64,000 bases of DNA from Alphaproteobacteria bacterium (lineage in GTDB: Bacteria > Pseudomonadota > Alphaproteobacteria > Micropepsales > Micropepsaceae), in assembly GCA_017983635.1 (NCBI GenBank), contig JAGOBA010000004.1, positions 372,001-436,000 of the forward strand, in the 5' to 3' direction. The notes under the pieces were generated by a model that was not told where the DNA came from, did no database searches, and worked only from the letters and a program-made list of their open reading frames with translations. Below are positions 24,854-33,388 of this stretch, piece by piece. Numbering within the stretch: position 1 is the first letter of the stretch; the number at the start of each line of letters is the position of its first letter. The translations under genes and the position numbers were made by a program.

Positions 24854-25396
24854 CTACTGCTGCAAATCCTGTTCGATGTAGCGCAAGATCGCGGCGGCTT
24901 CTTGCGCCAGTGTCGCGACCTCGTCCGGCACATTTTCCGGCTCGTCCCGCGTTTGCTCAATCAGCACGCGCAGCAGCGCGGCCATCTTTGGTGCAGTCAC
25001 GATCATGCGCGCCTGACGCTCGACCTTTTCCGGATAGAGATCGTACTCCGCGCCCGGCACTCGCCAGCCGCCCCAGTCCGCCTCGCCCGTGATCACCTGC
25101 GGATGCGTCCCGGGATAGGGGTGGTGCGAGCACTCCTCGACCGGCTTCCACTTGTTGCGCCCACGCGTGATCCGCCATTCCTCGGCGCCGGCGGCTGCCG
25201 AGATTTGGTTGCTCTGGACCGCGTCCGACTGCAGTTCCTCGGCAGCGAATTCGCGGCCGAGACCCACGTCGTAGAAGACGCGCAGAGGCTCGTCCAAGCC
25301 CTTCGCCCACTGCGGCGAGACTTTTTCGATATGTGCCCACGTGCCAAGCGTCTTCACATAGACGCGTTGGTTCTTGTGGAATTGAACTTTGGCCAT
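24854..25396 (-). CDS. Conserved hypothetical protein
   Basis: A soluble 180-aa protein with no signal peptide. The N-terminal part (MAKVQFHKNQRVYVKTLGTW to about residue 60) looks like a small beta domain; a middle Trp/Pro-rich segment (WRITRGRNKWKPVEEC, HHPYPGTHPQVITGEADWGGWR) is probably a binding surface; the last 60 residues are helical (TAPKMAALLRVLIEQT...LAQEAAAILRYIEQDL). ATG at 25396 is chosen because the extra upstream residues are not part of the folded start. I do not recognise a characterised family. It is followed by the frameshifted PEP mutase-like gene. Confidence 0.7.
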   Translation of the reverse strand: MAKVQFHKNQRVYVKTLGTWAHIEKVSPQWAKGLDEPLRVFYDVGLGREFAAEELQSDAVQSNQISAAAGAEEWRITRGRNKWKPVEECSHHPYPGTHPQVITGEADWGGWRVPGAEYDLYPEKVERQARMIVTAPKMAALLRVLIEQTRDEPENVPDEVATLAQEAAAILRYIEQDLQQ

Positions 25397-25473
25397 GCCG
25401 CACCCCAGGCGCAATTTTGCGCTTCTCGAGATGCGATCCTGCCGCAGCCGCCTTAAGGGCTAGTAAAGGGTCG

Positions 25474-28400
25474 CTATTCCGCCGGTGCGGTGCCGGGTCT
25501 GCGGCGGAACGGAAGCCGCGCCTGGAGCCGACCAAACCAAATGTACGCATCGGCCATTAACGTGTAAGCAACCGGCACGATGAAAAGCGTCAGTAGGGTC
25601 GACGATAGAATGCCGCCGATCATCAGCACGCCCATCCCGTTGCGGAACTCCGCGCCCTGGCTGGTGGAGATCGCAACGGGGATCATACCGAACACGGTCG
25701 CAAGCTGCGTCATCAGCACCGGTCGCATACGGCGGGGCCCGGCTTCTTCCATGGCCGCACGGGCGGCAAGCCCACGCGTCTCGCGCGCGACGTTGGCGTA
25801 GTCGACCAGCAGAATGCCGTTCTTCATGACCAGACCCATCAGCGCGATCATCCCAATCTGCGCGAACATCGTCATCGTCATGCCTGTAAACGAGAGCGCG
25901 GCAAATGCGCCGACGAACGACAACGGCGCCGTCAGCATGATGATTGCCGGCTGCGAGAAGCTGTTGAACTGGCTGGCCAGGATCATATAAAGCGCGACCA
26001 GCGCCAGAATGAACGCGAACCCGATCGCGTCCGCGGACTCTTTCATGCGCTCCGCCTGCCCGATGAATGTGCCGGAATAGCCTTGCGGCAAACCGATCTC
26101 GGCGATGATCTTCTGCATCTTGTCCGTCGCCGTGCCGAGCGCCACGCCCGGCGGATTGTTGGCCAGGATCGTGATCGTCCGCGCGCGGTTGCGCCGGTCG
26201 ACCTGCGCCGGACCTTCTTCAACTTTGAACGCCGCGAGACTCGCCAGATCGACCAAATTGCCGTTCGTGCTGCGCACCTGAATCTGATCGAGCTTCGTTG
26301 GGTCGTTGCGTTGCGCCTCTTCCAATCGCACCCGCACGTCGTAGCGGTTGCCGAGTTCCTCGTAGGTTCCGGCATCGACGCCGCCGACCAGCGCTCGGAC
26401 CGTGGTTGCGAGCGGGCGGATCGCGACGCCAAGGTCGGCCGCGCGTCCGCGATCGACGTGAATCTGTACCTCGGGCTTGCCCGCCTCGTAGGACGATCGC
26501 ACGTCGGCGAAGGTCGCCTTGTCAGTTCTCATTTCCGAGACGATCGCGTCGGCCTTTTCGCGCAGAACCTCGAGCGAGCGCCCTTGCAGCGAATAGGTGA
26601 TTGCCGTGTTGAAGCTCGAATTGCCGCCTATCCATGGCACTTCGACCGCTTCGATGTGCTTTGCTTCGGGCACTGTCTTGGCTAGCAGCACGCGTGCATT
26701 CTGCATGATCGCGAACTGGTTATCGGCGAATGAACGCTCCTTCTTTGGTGTCAGACCGACATAGAGGCTGATCTTGTTAATCCGCCCCTGCGTACCCCCG
26801 CCGATCGTGGCAAAGACCGTTTTCATGTGCGGTGCTTGTTGAAGTGCGGCGCTCACGCGCGCCGCGACCTCCTTTGCCTCCGTGATCCCCGTGCCATAAG
26901 GCAGGTCGACGGTTGCCAAGAACTCCGACCGATCGGTCTTCGCCTGAAAGTCAAACGGAATGCCACGCGCGAGCATCACACCGAACACGATCGTTAGGAG
27001 ACCGGTTGCGAGAACGACCACGCGGTGATCAAGCCGCACGTCAAGTTGGCGTCCCCAGAATCGTACTGTGCCGAGAAACGTGCTTTCCAAGCACCAATGC
27101 AGCGAGCGTTGGTAGCTCGTCTCCATCCAGTGATGGAAACGCTCGATGCGCTGCGCGAACGGCCCGAGGTGCAGTTTACTCAGAAACTTCGAGCACAAAG
27201 CCGGTGTCAGCGTCAGCGACACCAGCAACGAAACCAGCACGGAGAAGACGATTGCCAGGCCGTATTGATAGAAGAAGCGCCCTACGACGCCGTCCATGAA
27301 CGCGATTGGCACGAATACCGCGACGACCGCCCACGTACCCGCCATGACTGCGACACCAACCTGAGACGTCCCCTGAGAAGCGGCTTCGGCGGGTGACAAA
27401 CCCTCCTCGAGCTTGCGGTGCACGCTTTCCAGAACGACGATGGCATCGTCAACGAGCAAGCCAACTGCCACCGAGAACGCCATCAAAGTCAAATTGTTCA
27501 GCGTAAACCCTGCGATATAGAAAGCCAGAAATGTTGCGATCAGGGACGTCGGCATTGCTATGGCGACAATGATCGTGGCGCGGAAGTCGAGCAGGAACGC
27601 CATGGTGATCATGATCACCAGAAAGACGCCCAAGACGATGTCGAAGCCGACGTCGTTGACCGAATCTTCGATGAACAGCGAGATGTCTCGCGCGATCACG
27701 AGGTTCACTCCCGCCGGCACCAGCCCCCTGAGCGCCTCGATCTCGGCCTTGACGGCCTTTGCGACCTCGACCGTGTTCTGCCCCGATTGACGGCGAACCT
27801 CGAGCGAAACGCCGGGCTTGCCATTCAAGGTCGCGAAGGTTCGCTCGTCTTCCGCACCGTCCTCAACCCGCGCCACATCGCCCAGCAACGTCGGCAATGC
27901 CAGTTGGCGGAACGAGATGGCGATGTTCTTGAAGTCGTCGACATTTCTGACTTCGCCTTTGGTCTTGACGCTGAATTCGGCGCGTTCGCCGGAAAGTTCC
28001 AGATTGCCGCCCGGGATGTCGGCGTTCTCGCGCCGCAGTGCGCTGATCACGTCGTCGGCGGTGACGTTCAGCGCGCGCATCTTGTCGGCGTCGAGCCAAA
28101 TGCGAACCTGCCGCTTGCGCCCGCCCAGGATCGTGACCTGGCCCACGCCGGCCACGCGCTGCAGTCGTTCCTTGATCGTCTTATCGGCGAATTCGGTCAG
28201 ATCGCGCGTCGGCATGTCGCCCGACAACATTACGGACAGAATGGGCTCCGCATCCGGGTCGATCTTTTGAATGATCGGCTGCTCCGCATCTTGCGGAAGG
28301 TCGCGGATGGCAAGGTTCACCTTGTCGCGCACGTCTTGCGCTTTAACGTCCCCGTTCTCGCTCAAGCCGAATTCGATGATGATCTGCGAGACGCCTTCAT

Positions 28401-28653
28401 AGCTCTGCGACGACAGCGACTTGATGCCGGAGATCGTGTTGACCTGCGCTTCGATCGTGTCGGTGATGTCGGTCTCGACGGCATCCGGGCTCGCGCCTTC
28501 AAGGACGGTCTGGACGTTCACATAGGGAAACTCGACGCGCGGGAACAGGTCGACGCCGATGCGCTGCAGCGACACCCAGCCGAGCGCGACCAGCGCGCCG
28601 ATCACCATCGTGGCAAGGACGGGCCTGCGAATAGAGAGATCTGAAATCCACAT
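25474..28653 (-). CDS. RND-family efflux transporter permease (HAE-1/AcrB-like)
   Basis: The 1059-aa inner-membrane proton-driven pump has the 12-helix RND layout: helix 1 near residues 12-30, two large periplasmic loops, and the TM4 proton-relay motif AVGLLVDDAIVVLE near residue 405. GTSQVGVAVMAGT and PVAISTSQGAEFRNGMG repeats match the hydrophobe/amphiphile efflux family. It is the second gene after the adaptor with a 3-base gap, so the two are one operon; the outer-membrane channel must be encoded elsewhere. Probably exports drugs, solvents or fatty acids under control of the divergent MarR protein. Confidence 0.95.
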   Translation of the reverse strand: MWISDLSIRRPVLATMVIGALVALGWVSLQRIGVDLFPRVEFPYVNVQTVLEGASPDAVETDITDTIEAQVNTISGIKSLSSQSYEGVSQIIIEFGLSENGDVKAQDVRDKVNLAIRDLPQDAEQPIIQKIDPDAEPILSVMLSGDMPTRDLTEFADKTIKERLQRVAGVGQVTILGGRKRQVRIWLDADKMRALNVTADDVISALRRENADIPGGNLELSGERAEFSVKTKGEVRNVDDFKNIAISFRQLALPTLLGDVARVEDGAEDERTFATLNGKPGVSLEVRRQSGQNTVEVAKAVKAEIEALRGLVPAGVNLVIARDISLFIEDSVNDVGFDIVLGVFLVIMITMAFLLDFRATIIVAIAMPTSLIATFLAFYIAGFTLNNLTLMAFSVAVGLLVDDAIVVLESVHRKLEEGLSPAEAASQGTSQVGVAVMAGTWAVVAVFVPIAFMDGVVGRFFYQYGLAIVFSVLVSLLVSLTLTPALCSKFLSKLHLGPFAQRIERFHHWMETSYQRSLHWCLESTFLGTVRFWGRQLDVRLDHRVVVLATGLLTIVFGVMLARGIPFDFQAKTDRSEFLATVDLPYGTGITEAKEVAARVSAALQQAPHMKTVFATIGGGTQGRINKISLYVGLTPKKERSFADNQFAIMQNARVLLAKTVPEAKHIEAVEVPWIGGNSSFNTAITYSLQGRSLEVLREKADAIVSEMRTDKATFADVRSSYEAGKPEVQIHVDRGRAADLGVAIRPLATTVRALVGGVDAGTYEELGNRYDVRVRLEEAQRNDPTKLDQIQVRSTNGNLVDLASLAAFKVEEGPAQVDRRNRARTITILANNPPGVALGTATDKMQKIIAEIGLPQGYSGTFIGQAERMKESADAIGFAFILALVALYMILASQFNSFSQPAIIMLTAPLSFVGAFAALSFTGMTMTMFAQIGMIALMGLVMKNGILLVDYANVARETRGLAARAAMEEAGPRRMRPVLMTQLATVFGMIPVAISTSQGAEFRNGMGVLMIGGILSSTLLTLFIVPVAYTLMADAYIWFGRLQARLPFRRRPGTAPAE

Positions 28654-28656
28654 GAT

Positions 28657-29802
28657 CTAGAGTTTCGCCTGCGTCGAGGGTTTCGCCGCCGGCGCCGACG
28701 TCTCGACCGTCACGGCAACGCCGTCCGCCAGTTGCGAGAGATTCGGGCCCGCCAGCAATTCGGTGCCCTCAGGCACGTTGCTCAAAATTTCGACGCGCTC
28801 GCCGTCAACCTCGCGCGTCGAAACGGCGATCTTCTTTGCCCTGCCGTTCTGCGCGATGAACGCATAACGCGAGCCGTCCGGGCCCAAAATGGCCTTTCGG
28901 TCCGCGACCAGGGCGTTCCGCGCCTCCGGCATCAGTTCGATCCGACAATAGAGGCCGGGCAAAATCTTGTAGTCGGGGTTCGGTACCGCTAAACGCACTT
29001 CCACGCTGCGGGCTTTGTAGTCGACGCCGTAGTTGATGACCGCGAGCTTCGCTTCGACCGGCTTCTCAATCCCGTCGATGAAGATCTTGCCCGTCATACC
29101 GAGCTTCAGTTGGCTAAAATAGGTTGCCGGTGCGACCGCGATTGCAGCCAGCGGATCGATTCCCATGATTTGCACCACGCCACTCGCACCTCCCGGCATG
29201 CCGCCGAAGCGCGTGGCCATGAAGCGGCCCTCGTAGACATCCTTGCGCGAGATCACGCCGTCATAAGGTGCCCGTACGACGGTATCCTTGAGCATCTGCC
29301 GCGCCTGCGCGAGCCGCGCCTCCCATACGCCGAGCTGCGCGTTTGCGACGTCGGCATTCGTGCGCGTTGTGTCCATGCGCGACTGGCTGACCCATCCGCC
29401 GCCCTTCAGCGCGTCCTGGCGACGTTGTTCGTTCTTCGCGTTTGCAAGCTGTGCCCTGGCCAACGCGACCTGTTTGTCGAGTTCCTGCACCTGTAGCTTG
29501 ATGTCGATGTCGCGCGTGCGGAACAGTACGTCGCCTTTCTTCACCCGCGATCCCACGCCGACCATCACCTCCTCGATGATGCCGTCAACAGAAGGTCCGA
29601 TATCGGTTTGGCGCGACGGGGTCAGCGAACCGGTTGCAATGATAGGCACCGCGACATCGGCTTTCGTCACTTTGACCGCCGACACGACAATCGCCTCGAC
29701 TTTGGCCGGTTGCGCGGCTTGGGCGGATGGCTTGCCGCACCCGGCGAGGCCAAGCGCGAGAATGGCGGAAAGAGCAAGAATTGCGGGCCGAACGGGGCGC
29801 AT
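28657..29802 (-). CDS. RND efflux periplasmic adaptor (membrane-fusion lipoprotein)
   Basis: The 381-aa protein has a lipoprotein signal ending LGLAGC (Cys22), then the membrane-fusion order: beta-barrel/lipoyl half (VGSRVKKGDVLF), a coiled-coil hairpin (about 95-165, LDKQVALARAQLANAKNEQRR), the second lipoyl half (TVVRAPYDGVISRK) and the C-terminal beta-barrel and membrane-proximal domains (LPGLYCRIEL). Bridges the RND permease and an outer-membrane channel. First gene of the pump operon; the start lies 66 bases from the divergent regulator's ATG. Confidence 0.93.
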   Translation of the reverse strand: MRPVRPAILALSAILALGLAGCGKPSAQAAQPAKVEAIVVSAVKVTKADVAVPIIATGSLTPSRQTDIGPSVDGIIEEVMVGVGSRVKKGDVLFRTRDIDIKLQVQELDKQVALARAQLANAKNEQRRQDALKGGGWVSQSRMDTTRTNADVANAQLGVWEARLAQARQMLKDTVVRAPYDGVISRKDVYEGRFMATRFGGMPGGASGVVQIMGIDPLAAIAVAPATYFSQLKLGMTGKIFIDGIEKPVEAKLAVINYGVDYKARSVEVRLAVPNPDYKILPGLYCRIELMPEARNALVADRKAILGPDGSRYAFIAQNGRAKKIAVSTREVDGERVEILSNVPEGTELLAGPNLSQLADGVAVTVETSAPAAKPSTQAKL

Positions 29803-29817
29803 GGATCAGAATTCCGA

Positions 29818-29865
29818 TTGACAGAAGGAATTGGTATACCTGATTACTATATACACCTATACCAA
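29818..29865. promoter_or_regulatory. Divergent promoter region with palindromic operator for the MarR regulator and RND pump
   Basis: An inverted repeat TTGGTATA (29831-29838) and TATACCAA (29858-29865) with a 19-base AT-rich centre lies in the short divergent gap. The left arm contains the smaller palindrome GGTATACC. A consensus -35 TTGACA occurs at 29818-29823 on the plus strand with a poor -10 after it. MarR dimers bind such palindromes, so this is the likely operator controlling both genes. Confidence 0.65.
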
Positions 29866-29868
29866 TTG

Positions 29869-30423
29869 ATGAAAGCAGGTAGTGTCACTGTGGTGACTGA
29901 GGTCTTTCCGGCTGGCGAACGGCGCAAATCTGCGGGGCGCAAGGCACCCGCGGTGCGTCCGCGCGCCCTTGACGCGCTGCGCGAAAGCCTCGCCATCGAA
30001 AACACGCTGAGTTGGCTGTTCGTCGACATTCACCGCTTGTTTTCAAAGGACTTCGAAACCCGGGTGAAGGAGCTCGGCTTGACCCGGATGCAGTGGCGTG
30101 TCCTCTTTTCGTTGGAGCGCCAACGCGACGGCATGACCCAAACCCAACTCGCCGACATGGTCGAGATCGAGAAGGCACCGCTCGGCAAAATGCTCGACCG
30201 GTTGGAGGAGGGCGGATGGATTATCCGCAAGGCCCACCCGACCGACCGCCGCGCCCGCCTGGTTTACGCTACGTCAAAAATCGAGAAGTACGCCGACCGG
30301 CTCGCTGCGGCCGCGAAGGGAACATTTGCACGTATGCTGAAAGATGTGCGACAGAGTGACGTGAAGGATTTGATCGCTCAGCTTGAAAAGCTGAAGCGCA
30401 ATCTTGGCGGCGCCGACGACTAG
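29869..30423 (+). CDS. MarR-family transcriptional regulator
   Basis: About 184 aa: a basic N-terminal tail, then the MarR winged-helix fold with ...LGLTRMQWRVLFSLERQ, MTQTQLADMVEIEKAPLGKMLDRLEEGGWI (helix-turn-helix) and the wing AHPTDRRARLVY, which matches the typical D-x-R-A-K/R wing. Likely represses the divergent RND pump and itself until a phenolic or lipophilic ligand binds. The start is uncertain: ATG 29869 directly follows the operator, while in-frame GTG codons at 29890 and 29893 have an AGG upstream. Confidence 0.88.
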   Translation: MKAGSVTVVTEVFPAGERRKSAGRKAPAVRPRALDALRESLAIENTLSWLFVDIHRLFSKDFETRVKELGLTRMQWRVLFSLERQRDGMTQTQLADMVEIEKAPLGKMLDRLEEGGWIIRKAHPTDRRARLVYATSKIEKYADRLAAAAKGTFARMLKDVRQSDVKDLIAQLEKLKRNLGGADD

Positions 30424-30465
30424 GTGCCAAGCGCCGCCCGGCTGTTTCCAAAACTGAGGGCGACG

Positions 30466-31593
30466 ATGAATTTCGATTTCTCCGACGATCAAAAGATGTT
30501 GAAGGATCAGGCGCGCAAGTTCCTGACCGAAAAGTGCCCGACGAAGGTCGTGCGCAAGATTCTCGAAGGCACTGAGCCGTACGACAAGGCGCTCTGGAAA
30601 CAGATCGCGGAAATGGGCTGGCTCGGCACAGCGATCCCTGAGGCGTTCGGCGGCCTAGGCCTCGGCCACCTTGAACTTTGCGTGATTGCCGAAGAACTTG
30701 GCCGGGTCGTGGCGCCCGTGCCGTTCGCGTCGTCCGTTTATCTCGCGACCGAGGCGATCCTGCTTGCCGGCACGGATGCGCAGAAGACAAAATATCTACC
30801 GAAGCTCGCGTCCGGCGAATGGATCGGCACCTTCGCCATTGCCGAAGGTCCGCAACCGCCGAGCCCGAAAACAATCAAAGCCACATTGAAGGGCGGCAAG
30901 CTCGACGGCGTAAAGGCCCCGGTGCCGGATGGCGACGTCGCCGACTTCGCGGTCGTGATCGCGCGCTCCGCCGAGGGGCAGGGCGAGCGCTCGCTCTCGC
31001 TCGCCATCGTCGATCTGAAGGGTGCGGGCGTCTCGCGTCGCGAAGTGAAGACGGTCGATCCGTCGCGCAGCCAAGCGGAGGTCACCTTTAAGGGCGCGAC
31101 GGCAGAAGCGCTCGGCGCAGCCGGTGACGGTTGGGATCTCGCCAAGCGCGTGCTCGATCGCGCTGCGATCCTGATGGCGTTTGAACAAGTCGGCGGTGCC
31201 GACGCTTGCCTCGTGATGGCGAAGGACTATGCGCTGAACCGTTATGCGTTCGGCCGTACGATCGCATCGTTCCAAGCGATTAAGCACAAGCTTGCCGATA
31301 TGTACGTGCTGAACGAACTGGCGCGCTCGAACGCCTACTTCGGTGCCTGGGCGCTCTCGACGAACGCCGCCGATCTTCCCGAAGCGGCTGCCGGCGCGCG
31401 CATCAGCGCCACCGACGCGTTTCACAACGCTTCGAAGGAGAACATCCAAACCCATGGCGGCATGGGCTTCACCTGGGAGCTCGACTGCCACCTCTACTAC
31501 AGACGTTCAAAAACGCTGAGCCTCGCCCTTGGCGCCTCGCGTGTGTGGAAAGACCGCTTGGTCACGCACCTTGAGAAGAAGAACGTCGCTTAA
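30466..31593 (+). CDS. Acyl-CoA dehydrogenase, small-subunit type (PimD/FadE-like)
   Basis: The 375-aa flavoprotein of the acyl-CoA dehydrogenase family has the N-terminal helical domain (MNFDFSDDQKMLKDQARKFL), the middle beta domain and the C-terminal helical bundle with RYAFGRTIASFQAIKHKLAD and THGGMGFTWE. It is followed 30 bases later by a second, different acyl-CoA dehydrogenase. Adjacent unequal pairs form heterotetramers in pimeloyl-CoA (PimC/PimD) and steroid side-chain (ChsE1/ChsE2) oxidation; the same is likely here. Substrate unknown. Confidence 0.88.
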   Translation: MNFDFSDDQKMLKDQARKFLTEKCPTKVVRKILEGTEPYDKALWKQIAEMGWLGTAIPEAFGGLGLGHLELCVIAEELGRVVAPVPFASSVYLATEAILLAGTDAQKTKYLPKLASGEWIGTFAIAEGPQPPSPKTIKATLKGGKLDGVKAPVPDGDVADFAVVIARSAEGQGERSLSLAIVDLKGAGVSRREVKTVDPSRSQAEVTFKGATAEALGAAGDGWDLAKRVLDRAAILMAFEQVGGADACLVMAKDYALNRYAFGRTIASFQAIKHKLADMYVLNELARSNAYFGAWALSTNAADLPEAAAGARISATDAFHNASKENIQTHGGMGFTWELDCHLYYRRSKTLSLALGASRVWKDRLVTHLEKKNVA

Positions 31594-31623
31594 ACGCCAT
31601 TCATCATCGAAAGAACCGCACCA

Positions 31624-32868
31624 ATGGATTTCAACGACACCCCGCAGGAAGCCGCCTTCCGCGCCGAAGTGCGCAGCTGGCTTGAAGCAAACGCGAAGCC
31701 GAAATCGGCGCTCGGCTTCTCGGCCGAGAACCCGCGCTTCCAACGTAACGAGCAAGAAGCGCTGAAAGTCGCCAAAGCTTGGCAGGCGAAGAAGGCTGCG
31801 AAGGGTTACGCCCGCATCACCTGGCCGAAAGAGAATGGCGGCCTGGGCGGTACGCCGATGCAGCAGGTCGTTTACAGTCAGGAAGAGGCGAAATTCGACG
31901 TGCCTTCGGGCTTCTTCGAAATCGGCCTCGGCATGTGCATCCCGACGGTCACGCATTACGCGTCAAAGGAAACCGCCGCGCGCTTCGTGAAGCCTGCGCT
32001 CTACGGCGAAGAAATCTGGTGCCAGCTCTTTTCCGAACCGTCCGCGGGCTCCGACGTCGCGGGTCTGAAGACGCGCGCAGAGAGGGACGGCGACGACTGG
32101 GTGATCAACGGCCAGAAGGTTTGGACCTCCGGCGCGCATTACTCCGACTTCGGCATCTTGCTCACCCGCACCGACCCGAACGTGCCCAAGCACAAGGGTC
32201 TGACGATGTTCCACCTCTCGATGAAATCGCCTGGCGTTGAAGTCCGTCCGATCAAGCAAATGTCGGGCGGCGCGAATTTCAACGAGGTCTTCTTCAACAA
32301 TGTCCGCATCCCGGATAGCCAGCGTCTCGGCAATGTCGGTGACGGCTGGTCGGTGGCGCTGACCACGCTGATGCACGAGCGCCTTGCCGTCGGTGGCGGG
32401 CAGGGCGGCTCCGGCCCCGATATCAAAGAGATGATCGCTCTCGCCCGCGAGACAGAGCTCGAAGACGGCGCCGCGATCAAGAACGCCGCCGTGCGCGAGC
32501 GTATCGCGGAATGGTACGTCCGCGGCCAGGGCTTGAAGTACACGACCTACCGCACGCTGACGGCGCTTAGCCAAGGCCGCGTTCCGGGTCCTGAGGCTTC
32601 TATCGCAAAGATCGTCGTGGCGCCGAAGATGCAGGACCTCTCGTCCTTCGCGATGGACATGGAAGACATGGGCGGGGTTATGGTCGGTGAAGATTCTCCG
32701 ATGATGGGCGCCTTTCAACAAAGCTTCATGTGGGCGCCGGGCCTGCGCATCGCGGGCGGTACGGATGAGATCCTAAAGAACATCATCGCCGAGCGCGTGC
32801 TGGGCCTTCCGGCCGATATCCGCGTCGACAAGGACATCCCGTACAACAAACTACCGACGGGTCGGTGA
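31624..32868 (+). CDS. Acyl-CoA dehydrogenase, large-subunit type (PimC/FadE-like)
   Basis: A 414-aa acyl-CoA dehydrogenase with LFSEPSAGSDVAGLKTRAERDGDDW FAD/substrate-domain signatures and the C-terminal RIAGGTDEILKNIIAERVLGLP. At the position of the catalytic Glu of medium-chain enzymes (YEGT) it reads AGGT, common in large subunits of paired enzymes, so the base may be supplied elsewhere in the complex. Together with the preceding gene it probably forms a heteromeric dehydrogenase for a branched or cyclic acyl-CoA. Confidence 0.88.
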   Translation: MDFNDTPQEAAFRAEVRSWLEANAKPKSALGFSAENPRFQRNEQEALKVAKAWQAKKAAKGYARITWPKENGGLGGTPMQQVVYSQEEAKFDVPSGFFEIGLGMCIPTVTHYASKETAARFVKPALYGEEIWCQLFSEPSAGSDVAGLKTRAERDGDDWVINGQKVWTSGAHYSDFGILLTRTDPNVPKHKGLTMFHLSMKSPGVEVRPIKQMSGGANFNEVFFNNVRIPDSQRLGNVGDGWSVALTTLMHERLAVGGGQGGSGPDIKEMIALARETELEDGAAIKNAAVRERIAEWYVRGQGLKYTTYRTLTALSQGRVPGPEASIAKIVVAPKMQDLSSFAMDMEDMGGVMVGEDSPMMGAFQQSFMWAPGLRIAGGTDEILKNIIAERVLGLPADIRVDKDIPYNKLPTGR

Positions 32869-32882
32869 GAACAGGAGACTGA

Positions 32883-33311
32883 ATGGCTGCGATTGACAAA
32901 AGCCAAACCGCCCTTCGAATTATTGGCGACGATCTCGATCCGGACGAAATATCGCGGATATTGGGAAAGGCGCCAACAAATGCGGAGCGGAAGGGGCACG
33001 TCATTCGCAGCCAATCGAGGGGTCGAGAGCGAACAGCAATGACCGGCGGCTGGCGGCTTAGAGCAGAAAACTGTTGTCCCGAAGACGTCAACGGACAAGT
33101 AGCCCAGATACTATCCGGAATGACGGCGGACACCGACATATGGCGTGAGTTAACGTCGAAGTATCGTGTCGATATGTTCTGCGGGCTGTTCATGCGAGTC
33201 TCGAACGAAGGTCTGGCATTGTCGCCGGACACGATGCTGGAACTTGGGCGACGTGGCATCAAGATCGACTTCGACATATACGCCCCTTTCACCGAGAAGG
33301 CTGCCGACTAG
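32883..33311 (+). CDS. DUF4279-family hypothetical protein
   Basis: The 142-aa protein carries the DUF4279 pattern: ALRIIGDDLDPDEISRILG at the start, a GGWRL segment, WRELTSKYRVDMFCGLFM, and a C-terminal ALSPDTMLELGRRGIKIDFDIY. Function unknown; relatives are scattered, often near mobile or defence genes. Its lower GC content than the neighbours, including the AT-rich third positions, suggests a later insertion into this catabolic block. It sits only 14 bases after the acyl-CoA dehydrogenase and may be cotranscribed. Confidence 0.8.
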   Translation: MAAIDKSQTALRIIGDDLDPDEISRILGKAPTNAERKGHVIRSQSRGRERTAMTGGWRLRAENCCPEDVNGQVAQILSGMTADTDIWRELTSKYRVDMFCGLFMRVSNEGLALSPDTMLELGRRGIKIDFDIYAPFTEKAAD

Positions 33312-33388
33312 GGCTCACTCCACGCCTTCCGGGCGAAGAGCGCGCGTCTGCGGAGTGCACTATACTGGATGAGTACTGGAGATCGCTC

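Noticed and set aside
27418-28644. A 408-codon open frame opposite the RND permease
   Set aside because: Composition is that of an antisense shadow, and the RND gene beneath it is unambiguous.
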